This document shows positions 28,344 to 28,435 of a DNA stretch of 28,435 bases, piece after piece. The stretch is from IMG/VR virus record IMGVR_UViG_3300005253_000227, positions 1 through 28,435 of that record; one strand, written 5' to 3'. The notes beneath the pieces were generated by a model. The model worked only from the letters and a program-made list of their open reading frames with translations. It ran no database searches and had not been told where the DNA came from. The number at the start of each line of letters is the position of its first letter. Position 1 is the stretch's first letter. Made by a program: the position numbers and the translations under genes. The DNA is from a virus.

Positions 28344-28435
28344 AACCCACAGAAAGAGATGCGCTACTGGTAAGATTAGACGAACGCAGCGTCAATACTT
28401 GGAATATGATGGAAAAGCAAGAGACGCATCTTAAT
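28340..28435 (+). CDS. Hypothetical protein, 3'-truncated by window edge
   Basis: ATG 28340 overlaps the preceding stop (ATGA); 32 codons are visible to the window end. The product begins MKPTERDALLVRLDERSVNT and continues WNMMEKQETHLN, a helical segment like the short coiled-coil proteins found near holin genes in many tailed phages. Assignment is only by likeness and position. Confidence 0.55.
   Translation, partial: MKPTERDALLVRLDERSVNTWNMMEKQETHLN

Noticed and set aside
1-28435. CRISPR arrays, insertion sequences, integrase and attachment sites
   Set aside because: No regularly spaced repeats, transposase-type ORFs, terminal inverted repeats of IS type or integrase genes were seen in the window.

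Overview
The window is part of the genome of a tailed double-stranded DNA bacteriophage (or a prophage), probably from an uncultured source. The order of the rightward half is diagnostic: small terminase-like protein, large terminase, portal, a giant 1496-residue virion-type protein, scaffold-like protein, major capsid protein, three tandem paralogous head-type proteins, further structural proteins, a head-tail adaptor, fibre-type proteins and a 1000-residue modular tail/receptor-type protein. No tape measure, tail tube or sheath gene is seen, and an adaptor follows a large internal-protein-type gene; this fits a short-tailed (podovirus-like) particle, but that is inference. Strong AGGAGG ribosome sites, TTGACA/TATAAT promoters and a bacterial type tRNA-Tyr point to a bacterial host. 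The host itself cannot be named from the sequence.

Layout. (1) 1-3039, rightward: tightly overlapping small accessory genes, including a NinG-like recombination protein and several zinc-ribbon micro-proteins. (2) 3031-5969, leftward: a second accessory operon with a C2H2 finger, a DUF4326 protein, zinc ribbons and a gene broken at a seven-base homopolymer. It is fed by a promoter at 6003-6031. (3) 5970-6586: a gene-poor control hub. It holds divergent promoters, a short self-contained transcription unit with a two-codon minigene and a terminator, and a second promoter whose predicted RNA starts at the foot of a structured element. (4) 6587-10340: packaging module, with a terS-like gene, tRNA-Tyr, small genes each behind its own TTGACA promoter, terL, a zinc ribbon gene, then a remarkable RNA element. 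In this element the two ends of a tRNA-Leu-like fold lie about 440 bases apart and enclose a small ORF; a terminator follows. (5) 10340-17571: portal, small genes, and the giant protein. (6) 17572-20706: promoter plus an apparent terminator/antiterminator leader, scaffold-like gene, major capsid gene lacking its 5' half, and the triplicated head gene. (7) 20717-28435: minor structural, adaptor, fibre and tail genes and a possible nuclease.

How it works together: three promoters with a shared extended -10 core (TGkTATAATrG) sit before the packaging block, after terL, and before the capsid block. They are followed by leader RNAs with strong hairpins, which suggests that late expression is tuned by RNA structure and readthrough. 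The most unusual items are the tRNA-like element at 9834-10278, the 5'-truncated capsid gene at 18379, the two frame disruptions (3925-3931 and 12269-12344), and the leader RNAs at 6332 and 17592. All assignments come from reading the sequence; no search or folding program was run.
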